A stretch of DNA of 20,101 bases. It comes from a virus. The position numbers and the translations under genes were made by a program. The stretch is taken from the IMG/VR virus record IMGVR_UViG_3300043448_000638, positions 1 through 20,101 of that record. One strand, written 5' to 3'. The notes beneath the pieces are model-generated. The model was given only the letters and a program-made list of their open reading frames with translations, was not told the origin of the DNA and made no database searches. Of this stretch, positions 1 to 7,071 are shown piece after piece (the first letter of the stretch is position 1; the number at the start of each line of letters is the position of its first letter).

Positions 1-3000
1 ACTTTCGAGTGATAACTCTGGTTGTCTATTGCTCTGTGGTAAAAATGAAAATGCTTGCTGACCAGATCCAGATGCTGGCATTGGCGATGCTCCTGGCATT
101 ATAAAAATACCACCGCCAGAAGAAGATGGCGCTGGAGGTACAGATAAAGGTTGGAGAGCAACAGGACTTATATTTTGTTTAGAATTACTTGCCGCTGGAA
201 GTTGAAATACTGGAGGTCTAGAAGGTGGAATATTAATTGGTTGAATACCTTGTGGGTGTTGTCCAATGGGAGAATAAGGTACACCTGTTTGCCCTGGAGC
301 AGCTGCTGGATTACCACCAGATTTAACCTTATTTAAAGCTGCTTCAATTTTTTCTGGTCCTATTTTTCCACTATTCCCTGGCAAAACATAACCGCTATAA
401 CTTCTAAAGGCACCCCATTCGTGAGCAAGATCTTCAATATATTCTCTAGTTGAAATTTTTCCTGCTAACCAGTCGTCTCCCCCTCTTTTTTTAGTTAGAT
501 AAGCAATTGCCATTTTATCTTGATTTGCTGGAGTAAATGGTTCCGTTGGACTAATACCAGCTAAATCATATGCTAGTTTTGGATTTATAAATTGATATCT
601 TCCCACAGCAGCTGATCCACCATCACGCCGAATCGATTGTGTTTGAAATGCTAACAATTGATTTAAATTCATACTGAGAATTTCTGGTCTTTTCAAACTA
701 GGATTAACAGAATCATAACCTCCTTCACCAGAAGAAATCAAATCTAACATTGGTCCCCACTGACCTGGCGATCCAGGTCCTGGTGGTGGTCCTGGAGGGG
801 TGCCACCAGATCCACCAGACTTAGACTTACTATCTTTACCTTTAAAAAGATCTTTCAAAAATTCGAGGATACCACCTTTTTTATTTGGATCTTCTTGTTG
901 AATTTTTGGCGGTTCGGTTTTTCCTAGTGAAGTTGATAAAGGAACAACCGATAATCTCATTTGCTTTGCAATAGGATCTGTAACTTTTTTAACATAATTT
1001 TCTATAGGATCCGCCCAGTTACCAACTCGTTTTGTAATCTCTCTAGTAGCAATAATCATTGGTGCTAATGATTGGTATGGATTGAGTCCACCATCTTGAC
1101 CATTTCTTAATAGCATTTCGGGACCAGCTTCACCAATCATTGCCTTAACTGTTCCACCTTCAGCAAACTTAACTACGCCACCTTCAGACATTTTTTCCAT
1201 CATCTGTGATTGTGCTTCAGCATTACCATAGATGTTTCCAAACCCACCCTTTTCATCAGAAATAACATTAAGAAAATCTATTTGGTTCATCCACCCACGA
1301 GAGAACTCTCTTATTCTGGAATCAAATTTAGCAAGATTATTTGCTTGCTTTTCTTTATCTTCCTTGTTTAAGAAAGGATTTCGTATTGCTTCTACAGCAT
1401 ATCTAAACGGAGCACCGATAGCATCAAGTGCTACACCAGTAGTTTTAGTTGCCTCGGTTGATACTCCAGCAAGATTCCCAAGTCCTCCTAATATCATTCC
1501 TCCTATAGGATCTTGCTTAGATCTTTTTTCTCCCATTTGTTTAAGGGAGTCTCTAACTTGCTCACCAATTCCACCTTTTTTTGTCAGTTGAAAGAAACCT
1601 TCTCCAACACCAGAAGCAGCAAGTCCAGTTCCCGCAACTATAGCAGCTGCTGTAGCAGCACCACCAGAAACAAACCCTTTCACACCACTTACAGCATTTC
1701 TTCCTAAATTTAAAGCACCACGACCAATATTCTTTCCTACATTCAAAGCACCACGACCAAGATTTTTCACATTTTTTAAATCTTTGAGGTCTAAGAAATC
1801 AAGTAATCCATCTAATAGTCCACCCCCAGTGGCCCCTGCTGCTATAGATTTAAGTTTTCCATAAGGATCTTGATATTTTACTGTTGTACTTAAGTCTTCA
1901 CCTTTTTCTAATCCAGATTCAGCAGCTGCTGTCTGTTCAGCATCTGCTATATCAAATAATAATTCTAGTTGTCTCGTCTTTGTGTCATTAATATCAGACT
2001 GAGTATCATTATTTTTTCTTAAAGCATTCTTCAATCCATCAATAGTCTTTTGTATTCCTAGTAATTGATTACGATCATCAGAAACACTTCTCTTTATCTG
2101 AATAAGATCAGCAAACTTCTTATCTACTCTAGCAAATGAATTTTGTAATCTACTTACACTGTCATCAAAGAATTTTGTTAGACCTGTCTTAGTTTCATAC
2201 TGTTTGGTGTTGAATAGTTCTCCCTGCTTTACTGGAGGTGGTGTAATATCAGAAGCAATGCCAGCAAGGAATCTTTGATCTGGACTTAGAGCTGGATCAT
2301 TTACAGCAGTAGGACTCTTGGAAAACGTTCCTTTTATTCTTGATAACTTATCACCACCAAACTCAAATCCTAGTGCCTTCTTTAAAAAATAACCCCTACC
2401 TTGTTCCTCAGCACCCTGTTCCTTAGCAATCCTTCTTGCCTCGGCAGCTCTACCAAATGCTTTCTTTACCTTTAATCCTAAAAACCCAGTAAATGTTTTT
2501 GCTTTGTATGGATCTATATTTTCAAACTTAGCAGATACTTTTTTTGTTTTGGTTGCTAATACCTGTTTCTTTTTTCTTACTCTAGGTGGAGCTGACCCTG
2601 GATCTGGATTTCTGATTGTATCAAGAAGATCGTCTAACCTAGCATCAAAAGCATCTGCCATTCTCTCGGCAGTATCTTTTTTCTTTTGTCTAGGAACTCT
2701 AATTACATTCTTTCTACGTGGTAATCTAATCCTACGTGGAAGTCCAGGTGATACTGGATTTTCGAATGGTGCTTCTATTGTTACAACAACAGGTTCGTCT
2801 GGTTGCTTCTGTTCAACCTCAACGATTTCTACTTCAACAGGTATCTCTTCTTGTTCCGATTCTTTATTACCTCCGCCAAAATAAAACTCCTGCATTATCA
2901 TTCTAATATTCATAATGCCAGCAGTTTCTCTGCCAGTCATTAGATCACTTTCAATCTCATTATAATAATTAGGTAAATCAGATGGGGCAATCCATTCAGT

Positions 3001-3138
3001 CAATCCAGCAACAAATCTTTTTGCTTCTTCAATACCCTCGGATGTTCTAGGAAAGAATCCGTAGGCAAGTAAAATCCCAACAACGATTTCTCGATGAGTA
3101 TCGTTTTTAAATTTTTTGATTGCCTTTTGAGGGATCAT
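1..3138 (-). CDS. Tape-measure-like tail protein with lysozyme-like domain (3' end outside window)
   Basis: Open for 1046 codons from an ATG at 3138 to the left edge without a stop, so the C-terminus is missing. The start overlaps the stop of the upstream 58-aa gene (ATGA). Regions read from the translation: an acidic/Pro-rich, then Lys/Arg-rich N-terminal third; a long charged helical, probably coiled-coil stretch at about residues 326-406; a Gly/Ala-rich hydrophobic stretch at about 487-509; the motif GEAGPEMLL near 665, which recurs in phage tape-measure proteins; then a muramidase-like domain at about 797-936 with a candidate catalytic Glu805 in SSGEGGYDS and GRYQF at 846-850; and a Pro/Ser/Gly-rich tail. 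Its place right after gp26/gp51 fits a tape measure. Inference: it sets tail length and helps cut peptidoglycan on injection. A T4 gp5-like hub lysozyme is the main alternative. A CATAAATA late-promoter-like box lies about 110 bases upstream, inside the 58-aa gene. Confidence 0.75.
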   Translation of the reverse strand, partial: MIPQKAIKKFKNDTHREIVVGILLAYGFFPRTSEGIEEAKRFVAGLTEWIAPSDLPNYYNEIESDLMTGRETAGIMNIRMIMQEFYFGGGNKESEQEEIPVEVEIVEVEQKQPDEPVVVTIEAPFENPVSPGLPRRIRLPRRKNVIRVPRQKKKDTAERMADAFDARLDDLLDTIRNPDPGSAPPRVRKKKQVLATKTKKVSAKFENIDPYKAKTFTGFLGLKVKKAFGRAAEARRIAKEQGAEEQGRGYFLKKALGFEFGGDKLSRIKGTFSKSPTAVNDPALSPDQRFLAGIASDITPPPVKQGELFNTKQYETKTGLTKFFDDSVSRLQNSFARVDKKFADLIQIKRSVSDDRNQLLGIQKTIDGLKNALRKNNDTQSDINDTKTRQLELLFDIADAEQTAAAESGLEKGEDLSTTVKYQDPYGKLKSIAAGATGGGLLDGLLDFLDLKDLKNVKNLGRGALNVGKNIGRGALNLGRNAVSGVKGFVSGGAATAAAIVAGTGLAASGVGEGFFQLTKKGGIGEQVRDSLKQMGEKRSKQDPIGGMILGGLGNLAGVSTEATKTTGVALDAIGAPFRYAVEAIRNPFLNKEDKEKQANNLAKFDSRIREFSRGWMNQIDFLNVISDEKGGFGNIYGNAEAQSQMMEKMSEGGVVKFAEGGTVKAMIGEAGPEMLLRNGQDGGLNPYQSLAPMIIATREITKRVGNWADPIENYVKKVTDPIAKQMRLSVVPLSTSLGKTEPPKIQQEDPNKKGGILEFLKDLFKGKDSKSKSGGSGGTPPGPPPGPGSPGQWGPMLDLISSGEGGYDSVNPSLKRPEILSMNLNQLLAFQTQSIRRDGGSAAVGRYQFINPKLAYDLAGISPTEPFTPANQDKMAIAYLTKKRGGDDWLAGKISTREYIEDLAHEWGAFRSYSGYVLPGNSGKIGPEKIEAALNKVKSGGNPAAAPGQTGVPYSPIGQHPQGIQPINIPPSRPPVFQLPAASNSKQNISPVALQPLSVPPAPSSSGGGIFIMPGASPMPASGSGQQAFSFLPQSNRQPELSLES

Positions 3139-3311
3139 CTCTGTGCTGCTTTCCTCTGTTCTTCTTGTTCCTTAATCCATTGGTTCAACAGAGAGATGTA
3201 AACAGTTCTCTCCCAGGGCATCATATTCTCGACCTCTGTCAAGCTATATTTATGGTGCTGCATGAGGGAGAAATTTGTTCTATAATAATTCTCAAGGTTA
3301 TTATAGAACAT
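3135..3311 (-). CDS. gp51-like small tail/hub assembly protein, 58 aa (second half of a putative gp26-gp51 frameshift pair)
   Basis: ATG at 3311 lies 2 bases after the gp26 stop. The ORF encodes 58 aa beginning MFYNNLENYY and ending QRKAAQR, and stops in an ATGA overlap with the tape-measure-like gene. The sequence is helical and charged, with an MPWERTVY segment of the kind seen in C-terminal parts of tail-assembly chaperones. By position (gp26, then this, then the large tail protein) it corresponds to T4 gp51, although T4 gp51 is much longer. Its frame is the -1 frame of gp26, so it may be made both alone and fused to gp26 by ribosomal frameshifting (see the slippery-site entry). The name rests on position and weak sequence resemblance. 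Confidence 0.72.
   Translation of the reverse strand: MFYNNLENYYRTNFSLMQHHKYSLTEVENMMPWERTVYISLLNQWIKEQEEQRKAAQR
3247..3254 (-). promoter_or_regulatory. Late-promoter-like box CATAAATA
   Basis: Read on the minus strand, CATAAATA differs at one base from the T4 late promoter TATAAATA. It lies within the 58-aa ORF, about 110 bases before the tape-measure-like start. The surrounding 11-mer CATAAATATAG is identical to that in front of the gp54-like gene. Confidence 0.4.
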
Positions 3312-3326
3312 CCCTATCCGAAAAAA
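3277..3326 (-). promoter_or_regulatory. Putative programmed -1 ribosomal frameshift site (gp26 to gp51)
   Basis: On the minus strand, the last sense codons of gp26 contain the heptamer T TTT TTC (3326-3320), in the correct X XXY YYZ phase. An internal Shine-Dalgarno-like GGAGGG ends 9 bases before it. Ten bases after it starts a perfect 12-bp inverted repeat (GTTCTATAATAA, 3309-3298, pairing with 3288-3277) around a 9-base loop. A -1 slip reads ...F-F-R-I-G and then the full 58-aa ORF from its own ATG, giving a 301-aa fusion instead of 241 aa. This spacing of stimulatory elements resembles E. coli dnaX, and tail-assembly chaperone genes in front of tape-measure genes commonly use such slips. 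Confidence 0.7.
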
Positions 3327-4039
3327 CTTTGTAATCCCTCCAACGTGTAGGTCGATTCAACTCCAGTGTTTGGATTTATTACTTTAAAACTATGTCTGAG
3401 TACTGGCATTGTCTCAAAGAACTGCTGTACTTTTTCAAATTGTTCCTGAGTCATTTGATCTAGGAAATCAATAATGTATTGAGGTTTCAAGTCAGATGCT
3501 TCCCAAACTTCTTCGCCACTAAAGATCTGATCAACACACTTAGCAATCAAAGTAAACAATTCTTCTGTTGTTGACAAATCTTTATTGAGTAAAGTGATTT
3601 GAATGAATTGATCCATACCAGGATACTTCATGACCATACCAACATCATCTTGAATCATGATCTTATTAGTATGACCTTCTGGTTTTTCTACCTCAACTTC
3701 ATCAAGATCAATAGAAACAGTAACCTGAGTTTCGTTGTCATCGAGACAAGTTACTTTCATTTTGACTTCTGATCCTGCTGATACAGATCTAATCTTCAGG
3801 AACAAATATTCGAGATCAAAAGATGCTAGGCTCTCAACTTTGAATCCTCTAGTCTGAATACAGTTCTTTAAGATGTCTCTAACAGCAGATTCGATTTGCT
3901 TTTCATCTTCTGATTCCATAGCAAGAAGTAAAACCTTCTCTTCTTTTACTAGGAATGGTCTGTATTTAACTGTCTTTCCTGTTGATGGTAGTGCTACCTC
4001 ATAAGTAGGCACAGACAAAGTAGGTAATGGTGAAGACAT
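3314..4039 (-). CDS. 26: Baseplate hub subunit / tail-assembly chaperone gp26
   Basis: 241 aa from ATG at 4039 to TAG at 3314. The sequence (VPTYEVALPSTGKTVKYRPF, then LVKEEKVLLLAMESEDE) matches the gp26 family of T4-like baseplate hub proteins as I know it from cyanophages. In T4, gp26 takes part in hub assembly with gp51, gp27 and gp29. The gene follows the gp54-like gene by 25 bases and precedes the gp51-like ORF by 2 bases. A GATAAATA late-promoter-like box lies at 4062-4069, about 25 bases upstream, overlapping the end of the previous gene. No strong Shine-Dalgarno is seen before the ATG. The last codons form a -1 slippery site, so part of the product is probably extended into gp51. Confidence 0.85.
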   Translation of the reverse strand: MSSPLPTLSVPTYEVALPSTGKTVKYRPFLVKEEKVLLLAMESEDEKQIESAVRDILKNCIQTRGFKVESLASFDLEYLFLKIRSVSAGSEVKMKVTCLDDNETQVTVSIDLDEVEVEKPEGHTNKIMIQDDVGMVMKYPGMDQFIQITLLNKDLSTTEELFTLIAKCVDQIFSGEEVWEASDLKPQYIIDFLDQMTQEQFEKVQQFFETMPVLRHSFKVINPNTGVESTYTLEGLQSFFG

Positions 4040-4061
4040 AACAATCTATTCTATATGTTAA

Positions 4062-4069
4062 TATTTATC
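4062..4069 (-). promoter_or_regulatory. Late-promoter-like box GATAAATA before gp26
   Basis: GATAAATA on the minus strand (7 of 8 matches to T4 late TATAAATA) lies about 25 bases before the gp26 start and overlaps the last codons of the gp54-like gene. gp33, the late transcription coactivator, is encoded in this window, so late promoters of this type are expected. Confidence 0.5.
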
Positions 4070-4862
4070 CAGCCATCTTACGAATATCATTATATACGAT
4101 TGAATACTTAGAATAATAAAAGTTTGCTGTTACTTTGGTTATTTGAGAGGCACCATAAGCAAGAGGAACAGCATCAATAGCATATGGAAAACAATCAATC
4201 ATTGTATACATCATCGATGGTCTACCATTAGGAGCATTTTTTCCTCGTTCAGATTTAGTGATAATAATATTACATTGATATTCATCTGGATATCTTAATC
4301 TAATTGATTTGTCTCTAGAAGATAAAGTTCCTGTTTCAGACTTCATCTTGTCCAAACTAACTCCAGTTTTATTAAATGTTGTTGCTGAACTAGGAGCTAC
4401 AGTAGAACCAGCTGATCCTAAAATTTCAATACCACCAGAATCAAACTCACCAAAAATAAAAGAGTACCAAGCATTAAGAAATTTCAATGGTGTCATGTTG
4501 GCATCACACATCCAACCTAGTTGAAAATCTGTGTGTAATTTAGTGTGAGCATAATTTACGTTACCTTCCCCAAGCATTCTTCCATTTATTTGCCCAGTTG
4601 CTGCTTGTACATTTGGTAGTTGTGCTTCCTCACAAAAGACTTTCAAAACAGAGGCAGTACTTACATTCAATCCTTCATCAGAAGAAGAAGAAGAATTTTT
4701 CATATTTAGTTTCAAGCTGTTAAATCTGTTCAACAAATCACCATTTGTAGAAGTGAATTGAAACTCCACATCAAAGTTATTGCTATATGACATACCCCCC
4801 TGGGCAGCCATAATTTCCATGAATTTTGCTAAACTTTTTGTTGATGTCTTCTTTGGTGCCAC
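4065..4862 (-). CDS. 54: Tail tube initiator-like protein (gp54 / gp19 family)
   Basis: 265 aa. The start is GTG at 4862: the first in-frame ATG would remove 14 residues, and an in-frame stop lies upstream. The C-terminal half has the pattern of T4-like tail tube fold proteins: FLNAWYSFIFGE, then RYPDEYQCNIIIT, then YTMIDCFPYAIDAVPLAYGA, then a final beta strand with NFYYSKYSIVYND. In T4, gp54 sits on the gp48 cap and starts polymerisation of the gp19 tube. Its neighbours are gp26 downstream and, divergently, gp4 32 bases away. I prefer gp54 to the tube protein gp19 because of the baseplate-gene context, the extra N-terminal region and the length; a gp19 paralogue is possible. A CATAAATA box lies about 28 bases upstream. 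Confidence 0.72.
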   Translation of the reverse strand: MAPKKTSTKSLAKFMEIMAAQGGMSYSNNFDVEFQFTSTNGDLLNRFNSLKLNMKNSSSSSDEGLNVSTASVLKVFCEEAQLPNVQAATGQINGRMLGEGNVNYAHTKLHTDFQLGWMCDANMTPLKFLNAWYSFIFGEFDSGGIEILGSAGSTVAPSSATTFNKTGVSLDKMKSETGTLSSRDKSIRLRYPDEYQCNIIITKSERGKNAPNGRPSMMYTMIDCFPYAIDAVPLAYGASQITKVTANFYYSKYSIVYNDIRKMAG

Positions 4863-4889
4863 ACTAAATACAAATAGTTGGTCTAACTA

Positions 4890-4897
4890 TATTTATG
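4890..4897 (-). promoter_or_regulatory. Late-promoter-like box CATAAATA before the gp54-like gene
   Basis: CATAAATATAG on the minus strand, in the 32-base divergent gap between the gp54-like gene and gp4. It overlaps the ATG of gp4 on the other strand. A poorer candidate for the plus strand, ACTAAATA, lies at 4863-4870. Confidence 0.5.
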
Positions 4898-5332
4898 TCA
4901 TACTCTGGAGTTTATAAACCAACATACCCACAGAAGTATAAAGGCAATCCTACTAGGATTATCTACCGTTCAATGTGGGAAAGAAAGTTTATGTTTTTTT
5001 GTGATCATAATGATAGTATCATAGAGTGGGGCAGCGAGGAAGTTATTATCCCATATCGTTGCCCAACTGATGGTAAAATACATCGCTATTATCCAGATTT
5101 TTATGTTAAAATAAAATCAAGAACTGGCGAAGTAAGAAAGTACCTAGTTGAAGTAAAACCCAAAAGACAAACACAACCACCGAATGAAAAACCAAACAAA
5201 AAAACTGCCGCTTGGAAAAGAGAAGTTCTAACTTATATTAAAAACCGTGCTAAATGGGATGCTGCCCAGGACTTCTGTGAGGATCGGCAGATGAAATTTT
5301 TGATCCTTACCGAAGATCACTTAGGAGTATAA
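4895..5332 (+). CDS. 4: Head completion protein gp4 (gp50/gp65), nuclease-like
   Basis: 145 aa, ATG at 4895. It aligns by eye over its whole length with T4 gp4: MSYSGVYKPTYPQKYKGNP, then YRSMWERKF, then IIEWGSEEVIIPY, then YYPDFYVK, then YLVEVKPKRQTQPP, and a C-terminal KFLILTEDHLG. The conserved WGSE, YPDF and EVKPK elements form a TnsA/PD-(D/E)XK-like nuclease pattern (acidic D in YPDF, E-x-K in VEVKPK). In T4 this protein completes DNA-filled heads before tail joining. It is followed after 2 bases by the next gene, whose Shine-Dalgarno AGGAG lies at the end of gp4. Not a homing endonuclease despite the nuclease-like core. Confidence 0.9.
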   Translation: MSYSGVYKPTYPQKYKGNPTRIIYRSMWERKFMFFCDHNDSIIEWGSEEVIIPYRCPTDGKIHRYYPDFYVKIKSRTGEVRKYLVEVKPKRQTQPPNEKPNKKTAAWKREVLTYIKNRAKWDAAQDFCEDRQMKFLILTEDHLGV

Positions 5333-5334
5333 CA

Positions 5335-6021
5335 ATGGCACAAGGATTTTCTTCTATACAAAAAAATAGAGTTAACAAAGAACCAGGATATAAAACGTTG
5401 TTTGAAAGAATAACAGAAAAAACTGGCGGAGAAAAGAAAAGTTTTTCGTGGTATCGTTCCGCTGTGAAGAATGAAGCTTCTTCATACAAAAAAGATATAT
5501 CAAAGTTTGTAGCATCAGAACGAAGCGACCGCACTGGATCTCCAGAAGAAAGAGATCAGAATATGCTGCGAACATATCCTGTTGCTGGGCATCTTTATAT
5601 GTTTGAATACAAAGCTAAGATGAGATGGTTACCATACTATGATAGGTTTCCATTAGTGTATGTAATCAAATCAATGAAAGATGAGTTCTTTGGAGTGAAC
5701 CTACACTACTTAAATCCAAAGAAAAGAATCATAGCTGTTAAAAAATTGATGGAAGGGAGAATAGATTTACCCAAGACATGTTTCCATAAATATATCAGCA
5801 ATCATGTAGAAGGATTATACCTCGATCTTGCTCTTGTTGAATGGGACACAGCCATTCTATTACCAACTGAAGACTTTGTTAAAGATATCAAAGGTCATGT
5901 ATTTCCATACGATAAAGAACTAGTGTGGGAAGAAACCAATGAAAACTTCTACGATAAAATCAAAGGTCATAGAAATATAGAAGGTTATGGCAAACGTTCA
6001 GACAAAGAGATGGTAAAGTAA
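5335..6021 (+). CDS. Conserved T4-like phage protein of unknown assignment (possibly virion or DNA-end protein)
   Basis: 228 aa from ATG at 5335, with AGGAG 8 bases upstream inside the end of gp4. The product is basic. Visible features are a Lys-rich N-terminus, a central MFEYKAKMRWLPYYDRFPLV followed by VIKSMKDEFFGVNLHYL, and a later segment VEWDTAILLPTEDF. The LPYYDRFPLV element is one I associate with conserved T4-like cyanophage proteins, but I cannot tie it securely to a T4 gene number. Its position between gp4 and gp48 suggests a late virion-assembly role. In T4 the neighbour of gp4 is gp2 (DNA end protector), so a gp2-like role is a candidate only. It ends TAA followed directly by the gp48 ATG. 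Confidence 0.7.
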   Translation: MAQGFSSIQKNRVNKEPGYKTLFERITEKTGGEKKSFSWYRSAVKNEASSYKKDISKFVASERSDRTGSPEERDQNMLRTYPVAGHLYMFEYKAKMRWLPYYDRFPLVYVIKSMKDEFFGVNLHYLNPKKRIIAVKKLMEGRIDLPKTCFHKYISNHVEGLYLDLALVEWDTAILLPTEDFVKDIKGHVFPYDKELVWEETNENFYDKIKGHRNIEGYGKRSDKEMVK

Positions 6022-7071
6022 ATGGCAGAGTCATTAAATTTACTAGGATTATCTCCTAATAAAATAACAGCAGGAAGATTAGCATATCCAAATAATATAT
6101 TTGACGATTACACAGATTATGTCAAATTTACTTTTTATAAGTATAAAGGACCATTTAGCAGCGGTTCTGATACTACAAGCACGAATAAAGATGGCAAAAC
6201 TATAAGCAGTGTTCCAGCATATAATCTTTATAACCAAGCTGGTCAGCAATTTTCTGCATATGAAGGAGTTGTCCCAATTTATTTGTATATGCCAGAAGAT
6301 GTCAGCACAGGATATCAAACAGATTGGGGTGGTAAAGGATTTACTAATGTTGCCACACAAGCTTTACGTGGTGGTGGTAGTGCATTAAATGGTAATGTTG
6401 GCGGAACTGTTCAAGCAATTATTCAACAAATACAAAATACTGCTGGAGCAGTCCCAACTGCTGGAGCAGAAGCTATTGCTGGTGCTATTAACAATCTTCC
6501 AGGTGGTCTTGGTGGGGGAAATATAACAACTCAAGATATATTACAAGGATCTCTGGGAGTTATTTTGAATCCAAATACTGAGTTGATGTTCACTGGATTT
6601 CAAATGAGACAATTCTCATTAAGATTTAAACTAGTTCCAAGGAATGATAAGGAAGCAAAGGACATAAGAAATATTGTCTATACTTTTAAAAAAATAATGC
6701 TACCCACTTTAGGAAAAAGTCCTGGTGGAATAGCAGATATTACAGGAGCAATACAAAGTTTATTTAAATCTGATTCTCCACCAGCAACTCCACCAAACGC
6801 TGTTAAAGATGATCCAGAAACAAGTAATGCCAATTACATTGGAGTTCCTGGTCTCTGTCAGGTTCAATTTATGAAAGGGACAACATTACACCCATACCTT
6901 CCTCAATTTAAAGTATGTGCTATAACTGGTGTTGATGTAAACTACACACCCGACGGCAGTTATGCTACATATAGAGAAGGATCTCCTGTTGCCACAGAAC
7001 TTTCATTAAACTTCACAGAAACAAAACTGGTTTACTCTCAAGATATTCTTCCAAACGGACCTTCATACTAA
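6022..7071 (+). CDS. 48: Baseplate tail tube cap gp48
   Basis: 349 aa, ATG directly after the previous stop. The C-terminal half matches the gp48 family: LMFTGFQMRQFSLRFKLVP, then a helix rich in Lys (KEAKDIRNIVYTFKKIMLP), then GVPGLCQVQFMKGTTLHPYL and a final FKVCAITGVDVNYTPDG, ending with LSLNFTETKLVY. This is the tail-tube-like fold that caps the T4 hub and carries gp54. A Gly/Ala-rich, low-complexity middle (about residues 110-175) replaces the Ser/Asn-rich region of T4 gp48. T4 gp48 is 364 aa, so the length is normal. The stop and the gp53 start share one base (TAATG), suggesting coupled translation. Confidence 0.88.
   Translation: MAESLNLLGLSPNKITAGRLAYPNNIFDDYTDYVKFTFYKYKGPFSSGSDTTSTNKDGKTISSVPAYNLYNQAGQQFSAYEGVVPIYLYMPEDVSTGYQTDWGGKGFTNVATQALRGGGSALNGNVGGTVQAIIQQIQNTAGAVPTAGAEAIAGAINNLPGGLGGGNITTQDILQGSLGVILNPNTELMFTGFQMRQFSLRFKLVPRNDKEAKDIRNIVYTFKKIMLPTLGKSPGGIADITGAIQSLFKSDSPPATPPNAVKDDPETSNANYIGVPGLCQVQFMKGTTLHPYLPQFKVCAITGVDVNYTPDGSYATYREGSPVATELSLNFTETKLVYSQDILPNGPSY

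Noticed and set aside
151-2884. Plus-strand ORFs of 61-126 codons over the tape-measure-like gene
   Set aside because: The minus frame is open for 1046 codons with recognisable motifs; the plus ORFs have Ser/Phe/Leu-rich shadow composition and no Shine-Dalgarno.
3277-3309. 12-bp inverted repeat as a transcription terminator
   Set aside because: There is no T-run after it and it lies within the start of a coding sequence; its distance from the slippery heptamer fits a frameshift stimulator better.
4895-5332. Homing endonuclease
   Set aside because: The nuclease-like core aligns end to end with T4 gp4 head completion protein and lies among virion genes.
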